From Streptomyces sp. NBC_00344 (GTDB lineage Bacteria > Actinomycetota > Actinomycetes > Streptomycetales > Streptomycetaceae), in the NCBI RefSeq assembly GCF_036088315.1, contig NZ_CP107996.1, positions 3,933,001 to 3,997,000 of the forward strand: a DNA stretch of 64,000 bases, given 5' to 3'. The position numbers and the translations under genes are program-made. Under the pieces are notes generated by a model. That model had not been told where the DNA came from. It was given only the letters and a program-made list of their open reading frames with translations, and searched no databases. Positions 9,020-18,022 of this stretch are shown here, in pieces (within the stretch, counting starts at the first letter, position 1; each line of letters opens with the position of its first letter).

Positions 9020-9871
9020 ATGACCGACGAGTACGTCCTCACGCTTTCCTGCCCGGACAAACAGGGCATTGTGCATGCCGTGTCGAGCTATCTCTACATC
9101 ACGGGCTGCAACATCGAGGACAGTCAGCAGTTCGGGGACCGGGACACCGGCCTCTTCTTCATGCGGGTGCACTTCACGGCCGAGCGGCCGGTGACGCTGG
9201 ACAAGCTGCGGGCGAGTTTCGCCGCGGTCGGCGACGCCTTCACGATGGACTGGCAGATCCATCGCGCCGATGACCGGATGCGGATCGTCCTGATGGTCAG
9301 CAAGTTCGGCCACTGCCTGAACGACCTGCTGTTCCGTTCCCGCACCGGCGCACTGCCCGTGGAGATCGCCGCGGTCGTCTCCAACCACCCGGACTTCGCC
9401 GAGCTGGTCGGTTCGTACGGGATCCCGTTCCACCACATTCCGGTGACGAAGGACAACAAGGCGGCCGCCGAGGGCGAGCTGCTGGAGCTCGTCCGTGCCG
9501 AGAACGTCGAGCTGGTGGTGCTGGCCCGCTACATGCAGGTCATCTCCGACGATCTCTGCAAGGCGCTGAACGGCCGGATCATCAACATCCACCACTCCTT
9601 CCTGCCGAGCTTCAAGGGCGCGAAGCCGTACCACCAGGCGCACGCCCGGGGTGTGAAGCTGATCGGCGCGACCGCGCACTATGTGACGGCCGACCTGGAC
9701 GAGGGCCCGATCATCGAGCAGGAGGTCGAGCGGGTGGGCCATGAGGTCACCCCGGACCAGCTCGTGGCGATCGGGCGGGACGTGGAGTGCCGCGCGCTGG
9801 CGCGAGCGGTGAAGTGGCATGCGGAGCACCGGATCCTGCTCAACGGCCACCGAACGGTGATCTTCGGCTGA
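9020..9871 (+). CDS. purU: formyltetrahydrofolate deformylase
   Basis: Hydrolyses 10-formyl-tetrahydrofolate to formate and tetrahydrofolate, balancing one-carbon pools and supplying formate. The 283 residues comprise an N-terminal ACT domain (about 3-75, YVLTLSCPDKQGIVHAVS) and a formyltransferase-type catalytic domain. The family catalytic residues are present: Asn and His in IINIHHSFLPSFKGA, and Asp in VTADLDEGPIIEQ. Length matches the family. No Shine-Dalgarno is visible before ATG 9020, so the message may start at or near the ATG. Confidence 0.95.
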   Translation: MTDEYVLTLSCPDKQGIVHAVSSYLYITGCNIEDSQQFGDRDTGLFFMRVHFTAERPVTLDKLRASFAAVGDAFTMDWQIHRADDRMRIVLMVSKFGHCLNDLLFRSRTGALPVEIAAVVSNHPDFAELVGSYGIPFHHIPVTKDNKAAAEGELLELVRAENVELVVLARYMQVISDDLCKALNGRIINIHHSFLPSFKGAKPYHQAHARGVKLIGATAHYVTADLDEGPIIEQEVERVGHEVTPDQLVAIGRDVECRALARAVKWHAEHRILLNGHRTVIFG

Positions 9872-9918
9872 ACCGCCCGGCGTGGCGGCCGGCCGGGCAG
9901 CCGCCCCCGGGCCGTTCG

Positions 9919-11166
9919 CTACAGCCGGGACAGTGAGGCGGCAGCGAACAGCACGTCCCGGATCGCCTCGCGGTCACCGTCCTGTCCCGCCATGGCCTCC
10001 TCCGGAGGCACGTGCCCGGCCGCCAGCCGACAGAACTCCGCCCCGTCCAGGGCCACATGGGCCACGGAGTGGTCGCTGGATCCCACCGCACCGGGGGAAT
10101 CCAGCGGGATGTACCAGTCACCGCCGCCGGCGCCCTCGATCTCGAGCCGCAGTGAACGGCCCGGCGCACCGGCGGGGACCAGTTGCCGGGGCGGTGCCGC
10201 GTGGCCCGCGCGCCGGCGGGCGGCCAGCGTGGCCGGCAGTATCCGGGCGGCCAGGTCGATCATCCGGTTGAGATGCGGGGCGGCGGGCGGGTCGTACGGA
10301 TAGTCGACGGCGTCCGCGATGTCGCCGGCGTGCACCCAGCACTCGAAGGCGCGGTCGAGCAGCGAATCGCGCATGGGAAGGGTGAACTCCCCGTACGGTA
10401 CGCCCAGTTCGGCGACGCCGCCGCCGGCGAAGGAGACCGTGCGGATCAGTGTGTGGCTCTGCTCGCGCCACGGCTCACGGATCGTGCGGGTCGGCGGGGC
10501 GGAGAGCGTGCGCCAGTACATCGCGGTGCGCTCCGCCGGGGAACGGGGGAGCGCACCGACCCGGGCGCCGTCCGGGGAGTCGCCCAGCAGTTTCTTCAGC
10601 GAGTCCTCCAGGCCGAGCGCCGCGGAGACCAGGCCGTCCACGGTCAGCAGGTGCCCGATGACGCCGGCGACCGTGGTCCTGCGGGATGCGGCATGCTCGT
10701 TCTCGTACCACTTCAGCCGCACCGGGGCGTGCCACTCGGCATCGCCGAAGTCATTGAGCAGCGCGTCGAGCCTGGCGGTCTCCGCGTCGTAGGGAGCGGC
10801 CCAGCCAGGCACCGGTATGCGAGCGGGCCTGCGGATCAGGCACCCCTGGAGCACCCGGGAACGCAGCATCGGATCGAGGTCCAGGTTTCGCTCGGAGTGC
10901 AGCAGCGCCACCGCGTCCCGCAGGCGCAGCGCCTCGTCGGCGCACGGGGCGCAGTCCGTGAGATGCGCCTCCACAGCCTCCGTCTCCTCGAAGGAGCAGG
11001 CCGACAGCGCCCAGGCGCCGAGCAGGGACTTCAGCACCCGGTGGGAGAGGTTCATCGGTGGCGCCGGCAGTATCGGCAGGTCGTCGGCCGCGCCCCGCGG
11101 GCTCGGTATACGGGGCACAGGATCCTCCTCCGGCATTCCGGCCGGCTCGTCGGCGGGCCCGGTCAC
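9919..11166 (-). CDS. anti-sigma factor: zf-HC2 plus mycothiol-dependent-isomerase-like domain
   Basis: A 415-residue predicted anti-sigma factor for the ECF sigma factor encoded just upstream. Around residues 60-75 it has the zinc-finger anti-sigma signature HLTDCAPC (H-x3-C-x2-C). From about residue 125 onward it resembles the maleylpyruvate isomerase/DinB-like fold (LKWYENEHAASRRTT, VIGHLLTVDGLVSAALG, AFECWVHAGDIADAV). That family includes mycothiol-dependent enzymes. No membrane segment is seen, so this is a cytoplasmic anti-sigma. Its GTG start overlaps the sigma stop in a GTGA, indicating coupled 1:1 synthesis. Sensing of thiol state is inference. Confidence 0.85.
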   Translation of the reverse strand: MTGPADEPAGMPEEDPVPRIPSPRGAADDLPILPAPPMNLSHRVLKSLLGAWALSACSFEETEAVEAHLTDCAPCADEALRLRDAVALLHSERNLDLDPMLRSRVLQGCLIRRPARIPVPGWAAPYDAETARLDALLNDFGDAEWHAPVRLKWYENEHAASRRTTVAGVIGHLLTVDGLVSAALGLEDSLKKLLGDSPDGARVGALPRSPAERTAMYWRTLSAPPTRTIREPWREQSHTLIRTVSFAGGGVAELGVPYGEFTLPMRDSLLDRAFECWVHAGDIADAVDYPYDPPAAPHLNRMIDLAARILPATLAARRRAGHAAPPRQLVPAGAPGRSLRLEIEGAGGGDWYIPLDSPGAVGSSDHSVAHVALDGAEFCRLAAGHVPPEEAMAGQDGDREAIRDVLFAAASLSRL

Positions 11167-11771
11167 AGCGCCCGGCCGTATCCGGGTGGCGACGTGTCTC
11201 CCGCGCCGCCGGCAGGGAAGCCGCCCTCTTCGGTGCGGGTGTTCGCCGTGGAGAGCAGTTGCAGCCCCAGGCGGAGCCGGCGCCGCGCCTCGTCCTCCGT
11301 CACGCCGAGGTCGGCCGCGGTCTGACGGTAGTCCCTGCGCTGGAAGTACGCGAGCTCCAGCGCCGCCCGCAGGGGCGCCGGCATGGAGGTGACGATGTAG
11401 TCGGCGCGGGCGGCCGCCGACGCCCTGCGCACCTTCTGCTCCAGCTCCTCCGTGGTCCCCTCGCCGGTCGCGGCCAGTGACGCCACCTCGGCCTGCCGCA
11501 GCCGCTGCACGGCCTGCCGGTGCGCGAGTGTGGCCACCCAGGACCGCATCGACCCATGTTTCGGGTCGTATGCGTCGGGATGCTCCCAGACCTGGACAAA
11601 AACCTCGCGGGTGATCCGGTCCGCGGCCTCGTCGTCGTCCAGCACACGGTGGGCCAGGCTGTGCACGAGGGACGCGAACCGGTCGTAGAGCTCACCGAGC
11701 GCCGCGGCCTCGCCGCGGGCGAGCCGCTGCTGCATCCTGCGGTCCCACCGAGGTGGTGCGTCCTTCGGCAT
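11163..11771 (-). CDS. ECF RNA polymerase sigma factor
   Basis: A 202-residue group 4 sigma factor. Region 2 is seen at about residues 18-90 (GELYDRFASLVHSLAHRVL, EVFVQVWEHPDAYDP, SMRSWVATLAHRQAV). Region 4 lies at about 125-185 (MPAPLRAALELAYFQRRDY, RQTAADLGVTEDEARRRL). It acts at -35/-10 promoters under control of the coupled anti-sigma factor. ATG at 11771 has GGGGG about 5 nt upstream; a second in-frame ATG at 11786 is possible. It is divergent from the STAS antagonist gene with 270 nt between, likely containing promoters for both. Confidence 0.92.
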   Translation of the reverse strand: MPKDAPPRWDRRMQQRLARGEAAALGELYDRFASLVHSLAHRVLDDDEAADRITREVFVQVWEHPDAYDPKHGSMRSWVATLAHRQAVQRLRQAEVASLAATGEGTTEELEQKVRRASAAARADYIVTSMPAPLRAALELAYFQRRDYRQTAADLGVTEDEARRRLRLGLQLLSTANTRTEEGGFPAGGAGDTSPPGYGRAL

Positions 11772-12041
11772 AAGGCCCCCAAACATCTGCCTCTTGTCGT
11801 TTCGACAGTAGTCGGGTGTGCCGGATGAGTGCTCCCCCTTTGCACCAAGTGCGGCCTTGAGGATGCCGTGGGCAGGGAGGAATCCGCCGGTCGAGCGCCG
11901 GTCGAACGATCTTTTCTGTCTGGAATCTTCTGTGTCTTCTTGAGGGGTCCGGTGTTTCATGGTGAGGGTGGTGGGCAGCCGCGAGGTGGAAGCGAAACTT
12001 CCGGATCTTCCGGACCGACAGGTGAAAGGTCCAGTCACGTG

Positions 12042-12434
12042 ATGCTGAACGTGGACGAAGCCCGGCACGGCGAGTGGGTCGTGCTGCGTGTTTCCGGTGA
12101 ACTGGACCTGGTGAGCTCTCCCGCGGTGCGGCAGCGTGTCCACGACGCGGTCGCCGTCGGCTGCCACGATGTGGTGCTCGATCTCTCCGACGTGGTGTTC
12201 TGCGACTCCAGTGGTGTGGGTGTGCTGATCGCCGCCCGTCGGCTGATGCGTTCCTGCCAGGGCAGGCTCCGGCTGGTGCTGCCTTCCCAGGGCCGGGTGG
12301 GCGGTATGTCGGGCCAGGGTTCCGCCGCCCATGTGAACAAGGTCCTCGCGGCACTCGGTGTCCGCCGGCTCTTCGAGGTGTACGCGGGTGTCGGCGACGC
12401 CACGGCGGAGGACGCGGAGCCGCTCTCGGCCTGA
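12042..12434 (+). CDS. STAS-domain anti-sigma factor antagonist
   Basis: A 130-residue single STAS domain of the RsbV/BldG class. The phosphorylatable serine lies in the family motif VVFCDSSGVGVL (about residues 57-68), and the N-terminus GEWVVLRVSGELDLVSSP matches the first strand-helix unit. These proteins bind and neutralise HATPase-type anti-sigma factors when dephosphorylated. An RsbW-like ATPase is encoded 405 nt downstream on the same strand and is a plausible partner. ATG at 12042 is used; an adjacent GTG at 12039 is equally near the AAAGGT ribosome site. Confidence 0.92.
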   Translation: MLNVDEARHGEWVVLRVSGELDLVSSPAVRQRVHDAVAVGCHDVVLDLSDVVFCDSSGVGVLIAARRLMRSCQGRLRLVLPSQGRVGGMSGQGSAAHVNKVLAALGVRRLFEVYAGVGDATAEDAEPLSA

Positions 12435-12839
12435 GCCGTGTCCGCGAAGTCCCGGCCGTGAGATGGTCACCGAGCGTTGATACCGGGTTGTGTCCTTCGA
12501 GCGGGTCGTTACGGGCCGGAGTCGTGGCCGTGCTCCGGTACCCTCCGGTGGATGCGAATGACCGTGGTGCGTGGAAACGCCGTCGCTGCCGGGGAAACGG
12601 CCCCGGGGCGGGGAATGCGCGCCGTTCGCACCGTACGCGGGTGCGAAAAGCGCCCTCGTTCGACTGTCCGCAACAGGCGTCGCACAGTATGCACCACGCC
12701 TACTCCTTCGTGCTGGAATATGCCTGAAGCGCTTGTTGCGGTGACTGTACGTCAACCATGCTGTCTCTCCGAGGAATCACGGTCCGTGACTCCTGGGAGG
12801 CGCTAGGCGATGTGTCCGCCGGTTCGGATGGTGTGAGCG
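12435..12839. other. intergenic region, no gene recognised
   Basis: 405 nt between the STAS and ATPase genes. Several short frames are open, but none has a ribosome site plus a recognisable product. The 12650-12740 part is slightly less GC-rich than its surroundings and could carry the ATPase promoter. No hairpin of note was found. Confidence 0.5.
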
Positions 12840-13331
12840 GTGCAGGTGCTTCAGGTTCAGCTGGAGGTCGGACCCGATCCCGCGGAGGTGGGACGGGCCC
12901 GTAGGTGGGCGCGGTCCAGGCTCGTCGGGTACGGCATAGGGGCCGACGAGCCGCTGGCCGAGACACTGATCCTGCTCATCTCCGAGCTGGTCACCAATGC
13001 GGTGGTGCACACCGGCTGTCCGGCCGTGCTGCGGCTGCTGTTCGGTCCCGCCGACTGTGCGGGCACGGTCAGGGTCGAGGTCGTCGACGCCAGCACCTGT
13101 CCGCCCCGGCCGCGTCACGCGGAGGGCGGGGACACCAACGGCCGCGGTCTGGAACTGGTCGACGGCCTCGCGGACCGGTGGGGCTGGCAGCCCGAGGGGC
13201 ACGGCAAGTCCATCTGGTGCGAGTTGGACCGGGCCGATTGCAACGGGATCGGGGGCGCACCGGTGGGCGCGGATGATGCATTCGGGGTCGGTGTCTACGA
13301 CCCCCCGTGCGCCGTCATCAATAGGGCATAG
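12840..13331 (+). CDS. RsbW-like ATP-binding protein (HATPase_c)
   Basis: A 163-residue serine/threonine kinase or anti-sigma factor of the GHKL class. The N-box is seen in ISELVTNAVVHTG, and the G1/G2 region in NGRGLELVDGLADRWGW, with the C-terminal GKSIWCEL. Such proteins in Streptomyces phosphorylate STAS antagonists and bind sigma-B-like factors; the STAS gene upstream is the obvious candidate partner, which is inference. GTG at 12840 is taken; a GTG two codons later is possible. No clear Shine-Dalgarno is seen. Confidence 0.85.
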   Translation: MQVLQVQLEVGPDPAEVGRARRWARSRLVGYGIGADEPLAETLILLISELVTNAVVHTGCPAVLRLLFGPADCAGTVRVEVVDASTCPPRPRHAEGGDTNGRGLELVDGLADRWGWQPEGHGKSIWCELDRADCNGIGGAPVGADDAFGVGVYDPPCAVINRA

Positions 13332-13730
13332 CACGCAAAGCCCTGCCCTGCTGTTGACGCGGCGTACTGGTCTGATCACTCTTGGAGCAGCGATGCGCCG
13401 CCAAGGGGCGCCGAGGGAGCCGGGGGGCTCCGCCTCGGCGGGCGCGGATCGCGATTCGGCGGCGGTTCCCCCGGGGCAGGGGGGAACGGGCTTACGCCGG
13501 ACCGGGCGGCGGTCACCGTGATGGGCCGCCGTCCGGGACACAACGGGGGCCGCGAGGTGTTCTGACACTCCGACACCCGCGGCTCCGCGCAGAGGACTTC
13601 GCTGAGCCGTCCGCTCCACCCTTCCGGGAAGCGTCACGCGGACGACGCGTGCCGTTCAGCCGCTCGGCCCTCCCGGCCTGTGAACCTTCGATATGACAAG
13701 AGGACACAGGAGCCAAGGGAGTCCATCCGT
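13332..13730. other. intergenic region upstream of the phosphatase gene
   Basis: About 400 nt with no supported gene. It is GC-rich with several weak inverted repeats. One GTTCAGCC unit and an inverted GTGAACC near 13650-13685 recall halves of PhoP sites but are not in the direct-repeat arrangement a Pho box needs. Confidence 0.4.
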
Positions 13731-15314
13731 ATGCCCGCTGATGACAGAGCCCTCCCCGCCCAGCCCGCCCGCCGCCGCTTCCTGGCCGGATCGGCCCTCG
13801 CGCTCGGCGCAGCGGCCGTCGCGCAGCTTCCGTTCTCCGGCACCGCGGCCGCGGTGGTGCCCGGGGCGGTCGCGCCCGCTCTCCCCGACGGGGTCTTCAC
13901 GCTCGGTGTCGCATCCGGTGATCCGCTCCCGGACGCCGTCGTGCTGTGGACCCGGCTCGCTCCCGATCCGCTGAACGGCGGTGGGATGCCTGATGCGCCG
14001 GTGACCGTCGAGTGGCAGGTGGCCGACGACAGGCGCTTCAGCAAGATCGTGCGCAAGGGCACCGCGCAGGCCGTCCCGGAGCGCGGACACAGCGTGCACG
14101 TGGATGCCACCGGGCTCAGGCCGGGCCGGCAGTACTGGTACCGCTTCCGCTGCGGCGGCCAGATCTCGCCGGTCGGCCGCACCCGTACCGCGCCGAGTCC
14201 GCTCTCCAGCGGCGGCAGGCTCCGTATTGCTCTCGCCTCCTGCCAGAACTGGCAGCAGGGTTTCTTCACCGCGTACGCCGACATGCGCGCCCAGGACCCC
14301 GACCTGGTCCTCTTCGTCGGCGACTACATCTACGAGTCGACGCCCGTCGCGACGTCGGTCCGCGTCCACGAGGGGACGGGCGAGCCGTACAGCCTGACCC
14401 AGTACCGCAACAGGTACGCCCAGTACCGCACCGACCCCGACCTCCAGGCGATGCACGCCCACGCCCCCTGGGTGGTGACCTTCGACGACCACGAGGTCGA
14501 CAACGACTACGCCGGGCAGGTGCCGCAGGATCCGGCGAAGCAGTCGCACGACGCCTTCGTCAGCCGGCTCACCGCCGCGTACCAGGCGTACTACGAGCAC
14601 ATGCCGGTGCGGGCCGCCGCGGTGCCTGACGGCCCGCACATCCAGATGTACCGGCGCTTCGACTACGGGCGGCTCATCCGGCTGAACGTCCTCGACACCC
14701 GCCAGTTCCGCAGCGACCAGGCCATCACCCAGGCGGGCGCCCAGGACCCTGCCCTGACCATGCTCGGAGCCGAACAGCGCGCCTGGCTGCTGAGCGGGCT
14801 GAACCGCTCACCGGCCCGCTGGAACGTCATCGCCTCGCAGATCATGATGGCCGAGACCGACCTCCAGCCGGGTGCGGGCAAGCTCTGGTACTACGACGCG
14901 TGGGACGGCTACCAGACCGAACGCGACGCGATGCTGAAGGTGTTCCAGCACGTGCGCAACCCGCTGGTGCTCTCCGGCGACCGCCACTTCACGATGATCA
15001 GCGATCTGAAGAAGGACTTCGCCGACCCCTCGTCGGCCGTGGTCGGTGCGGAGTTCGTCGGCACCTCGATCTCGAGTGGCGGAGACCAGGACCAGGCGGC
15101 CTTCCACCAGCAGTGGGACCCGCTGAAGGCCGACAACCCGCACTGGAAGGTCATCGACGCCCACCGCGGCTACCACCTCTTCGACATCGCTCATGAGACG
15201 GTGTTCGCCCAGGTCCGGGTGGTCGACACGGTGCTGGGCAAGAAGTCCGGCGCGAGCACGCAGGCCCGGCTGCTGGTGCGGTCGGGACGGCCGGGTGTGC
15301 AGTTGCTGCCCTAG
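13731..15314 (+). CDS. PhoD-family alkaline phosphatase, Tat-exported
   Basis: A 527-residue secreted phosphodiesterase/phosphomonoesterase that releases phosphate from extracellular esters. A twin-arginine signal is seen at the N-terminus (ARRRFLAGSALALGAAA), then the PhoD N-terminal domain (FTLGVASGDPLPDAVVLWTR). The metal-binding catalytic motifs are VGDYIYE, FDDHEVDNDY and SGDRHFTMISD. PhoD enzymes use Ca and Fe and cofold before Tat export. ATG at 13731 has AAGGGAG nine bases upstream. Regulation by PhoP is usual in the family, but no convincing Pho box is visible here. Confidence 0.93.
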   Translation: MPADDRALPAQPARRRFLAGSALALGAAAVAQLPFSGTAAAVVPGAVAPALPDGVFTLGVASGDPLPDAVVLWTRLAPDPLNGGGMPDAPVTVEWQVADDRRFSKIVRKGTAQAVPERGHSVHVDATGLRPGRQYWYRFRCGGQISPVGRTRTAPSPLSSGGRLRIALASCQNWQQGFFTAYADMRAQDPDLVLFVGDYIYESTPVATSVRVHEGTGEPYSLTQYRNRYAQYRTDPDLQAMHAHAPWVVTFDDHEVDNDYAGQVPQDPAKQSHDAFVSRLTAAYQAYYEHMPVRAAAVPDGPHIQMYRRFDYGRLIRLNVLDTRQFRSDQAITQAGAQDPALTMLGAEQRAWLLSGLNRSPARWNVIASQIMMAETDLQPGAGKLWYYDAWDGYQTERDAMLKVFQHVRNPLVLSGDRHFTMISDLKKDFADPSSAVVGAEFVGTSISSGGDQDQAAFHQQWDPLKADNPHWKVIDAHRGYHLFDIAHETVFAQVRVVDTVLGKKSGASTQARLLVRSGRPGVQLLP

Positions 15315-15347
15315 GGGCGGCGGCTCCGCCCGCCGGCCGGGGCGAGG

Positions 15348-16328
15348 TCAGGTCTTGGCGCCGCTGCGGAAGGTGCGCCGGTAGACGGTGGGCGGGACAC
15401 CCAGAACGGCCTGCAGATGCTGCCGCATCGACTGGGCCGTGCCGAATCCGGCGTCCTGGGCGATCTGGTCCATCGGCAGATCCGACGACTCGAGCAGATG
15501 CCGGGCTCGCTCCACCCGTTGGCGCGTCAGCCACTGCCCGGGGCTGATCCCGGCCTCCTCGCGGAAGCGGCGGGTGAAGGTACGCACCGACATGGATTCC
15601 CGCTCGGCCAGGTCGCGCAGCTGGATCGGTTCGTGCAGCCGTCCCAGTGCCCAGCTGCGGGCGGCGGACGTGTTCGCCAACCCCGGTTCGGGAAGCGGGC
15701 GTTCGATGTACTGCGCCTGGCCGCCGTCGCGGTGCGGCGGTACCACGGTGCGTCGGGCCACCTCGTTGGCGACTGCCGTGCCGTGATCGCGCCGCACCAG
15801 GTGCAGGCACAGATCGATGCCGGCAGCCACCCCGGCCGATGTCAGCACGTCGCCGTCGTCGACGAACAGGACACCGGGATCGACCCGGACGGACGGGAAG
15901 AGCCGCTGGAAGTGCTCGGCGGACGCCCAGTGGGTGGTGGCCGGGCGCCCGTCGAGATATCCGGCGGCGGCCAGTACGTAGGAACCCGTGCAGATGGACA
16001 CCAGCCGGGTGCCGGGTGCGATGTGTGCGAGGGCGGCGGCGAGCTCCTCCGTCAGCCGGCCCTCGGTGTGCACCGGGCCCAGTTCGTACGAGGCGGGCAC
16101 CACCACGGTGTCGGCGCTGCCGAGTGCCTCCGGGCCGTTCTCGACCATGATCGAGAAGTCCGCGTCGGTGCGGACCGGACCCGGCGGGCGGACGGAGCAG
16201 GTCGCCACCTCGTAGAGCGGGCGGCCCGCGGAGCCCAGCGGGCGGGTGAAGATGCGGTGCGGGATGCCGAGTTCGAAGGGGAGCAGTCCGTCCATCGCGA
16301 GAACGACGACCCGGTGCGGTCGGGACAT
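15348..16328 (-). CDS. GlxA-type AraC regulator with DJ-1/PfpI domain
   Basis: A 326-residue transcription factor. Residues 1 to about 175 form a DJ-1/PfpI (class I glutamine amidotransferase-like) domain with the nucleophile-elbow cysteine in VSICTGSYVLAAAG. The C-terminal 100 residues are an AraC/XylS double helix-turn-helix (LRDLAERESMSVRTFTRRF, MDQIAQDAGFGTAQSMRQH). Its GGAGG ribosome site lies six bases before ATG 16328. It is divergent from the MFS permease across about 200 nt, so that permease is the likely target; the effector is unknown. Confidence 0.93.
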   Translation of the reverse strand: MSRPHRVVVLAMDGLLPFELGIPHRIFTRPLGSAGRPLYEVATCSVRPPGPVRTDADFSIMVENGPEALGSADTVVVPASYELGPVHTEGRLTEELAAALAHIAPGTRLVSICTGSYVLAAAGYLDGRPATTHWASAEHFQRLFPSVRVDPGVLFVDDGDVLTSAGVAAGIDLCLHLVRRDHGTAVANEVARRTVVPPHRDGGQAQYIERPLPEPGLANTSAARSWALGRLHEPIQLRDLAERESMSVRTFTRRFREEAGISPGQWLTRQRVERARHLLESSDLPMDQIAQDAGFGTAQSMRQHLQAVLGVPPTVYRRTFRSGAKT

Positions 16329-16535
16329 GGGGTTCCTCCCCCGTGAGACGGGCCTGGTGGTCCAGACCACTCCTTGATATGCACATTCACTGTGACTGAC
16401 AAGCGCCCGGCCGGCCAGGCCATTCCCCGTACGACGGAGGTCTGACGGATGGGCGGCCCGTGCGTGGCCCGATCCTAGCGAAGCCTGTCCTTCGGGCCAC
16501 TCGTTCGGGCTGCCCGCACCGGTGATGCTGAGGCC

Positions 16536-17852
16536 GTGACGCAGACAAGCGAGACCCTGGGCACAGAGGATCAGCAGCCCGCCGTACGCCGACCGCGCCT
16601 GCACCGGGCCTGGTTCGTCGCGGCGGTCACCTTTGTCACGATCATCGGCTCCGCTGCGTTCGCCTCGCTCCCGGGCCTGTTGATCGACCCGCTGCACCAG
16701 GAATTCCACTGGTCGCGCGGCCTGATCGGCTTCGCGGTGTCGGTCAACCTCGCTCTGTACGGACTGACCGCTCCGTTCGCCGCCGCCCTGATGGACCGGT
16801 TCGGCATCCGGCGGGTGGTCGCCGTCGCCCTCACCGTGATCGCCGTCGGATCACTGCTCACGGTGTGGATGACGGCGGCCTGGCAACTGGTCCTGTACTG
16901 GGGGCTGCTCGTCGGGCTGGGCAGTGGATCGATGGCACTCGCCTTCGCGGCCACCGTCACCAACCGTTGGTTCACCGCCAAGCGCGGCCTTGTCACCGGC
17001 GTACTGACAGCCGCCGGGGCATCGGGCCAACTGGTCTTTCTGCCCGGTCTCTCCTGGCTGGTCACGCACCACGGCTGGCGCCCCGCAGCCGTCACCGTGG
17101 CGCTCGCCGCGCTGTCGGTGGTGCCTCTGGTCTGGCTCCTGCTGCGCGACCACCCGGCGGACGTGGGGACTGCGCCGTACGGCTCCGCGGTGTTCGTGCC
17201 GAAGCCGCCGCCGGCGACCGGGGCCGCGCGCCGCACGGTCACGGTGCTCGTCAAAGCGGCCCGCACCGGCCCGTTCTGGCTCCTCGCCGGGACCTTCGCG
17301 ATCTGCGGCGCATCGACGAACGGACTGGTCAAGACACACTTCGTGCCCGCCGCACACGACCACCACATGCCCGTCACGATGGCCGCTTCGCTGCTGGCCG
17401 TGATCGGTGTCTTCGACATCGTCGGCACCATCGCATCCGGCTGGTTCACCGATCGCTTCGAGTCCCGCCGACTGCTGGCGATCTACTACGCGCTGCGCGG
17501 CATCTCGCTGCTGTTCCTTCCGCTGCTGCTCCACCCGTCCATCCACCCGCCGATGGTGCTCTTCATCGTCTTCTACGGTCTGGACTGGGTGGCGACGGTC
17601 CCCCCGACGATCTCCCTCTGCCGTGAGTACTACGGCGAGGACAGCGCCATTGTCTTCGGCTGGGTCCTGGCCTCGCACCAGGTCGGCGCCGCACTGGTCG
17701 CGTTCCTCGGCGGGCTGGCGCGCGATGTCTTCGGTTCGTACGACGTGGTCTGGTACGCCTCGGGCGCGCTGTGCGCGGTGGCGGCGCTGATGGCGCTGGT
17801 GATCAGGCAGCGGCCTGCGGTGCCGGTAATGCCTGTGGTGCCGGCGGCCTGA
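16536..17852 (+). CDS. MFS transporter
   Basis: A 438-residue secondary transporter with twelve predicted membrane segments in two halves split by a loop near residue 220 (VFVPKPPPATGAARR). Features include the motif-A-like MDRFGIRRVV after helix 2 and GWFTDRFESRR in the second half. The closest general type by layout is the oxalate/monocarboxylate-like MFS subfamily; the substrate is not predictable. GTG at 16536 follows GAGG too closely for a normal ribosome site, so a leaderless message is possible. It is divergent from the GlxA-type regulator, its probable controller. Confidence 0.9.
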   Translation: MTQTSETLGTEDQQPAVRRPRLHRAWFVAAVTFVTIIGSAAFASLPGLLIDPLHQEFHWSRGLIGFAVSVNLALYGLTAPFAAALMDRFGIRRVVAVALTVIAVGSLLTVWMTAAWQLVLYWGLLVGLGSGSMALAFAATVTNRWFTAKRGLVTGVLTAAGASGQLVFLPGLSWLVTHHGWRPAAVTVALAALSVVPLVWLLLRDHPADVGTAPYGSAVFVPKPPPATGAARRTVTVLVKAARTGPFWLLAGTFAICGASTNGLVKTHFVPAAHDHHMPVTMAASLLAVIGVFDIVGTIASGWFTDRFESRRLLAIYYALRGISLLFLPLLLHPSIHPPMVLFIVFYGLDWVATVPPTISLCREYYGEDSAIVFGWVLASHQVGAALVAFLGGLARDVFGSYDVVWYASGALCAVAALMALVIRQRPAVPVMPVVPAA

Positions 17853-18022
17853 CCGGGGTCAGGCAGGGGGGAGCATCCCGCTGCCGGGGGACACGAGGGG
17901 AGAACCCCACGTACGGCGGGGCGGGGATTCCCGTACAACCGTCCGGGTGCCGTGCGGGTCTCTTCACACAGCCGCGCGGCCGCGCGGGCACGTTTTCCGT
18001 GTGTCTCTGTCCGGAGGGCATC

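Noticed and set aside
12458..12727. A plus-strand ORF of 89 codons in the STAS-ATPase gap.
   Set aside because: No ribosome site, very Arg-rich composition of an out-of-frame read, and nothing recognisable.
13640..13690. GTTCAGCC and GTGAACC elements upstream of the PhoD gene as a possible Pho box.
   Set aside because: A Pho box needs tandem direct repeats with 11-nt spacing; here the two halves are inverted and single.
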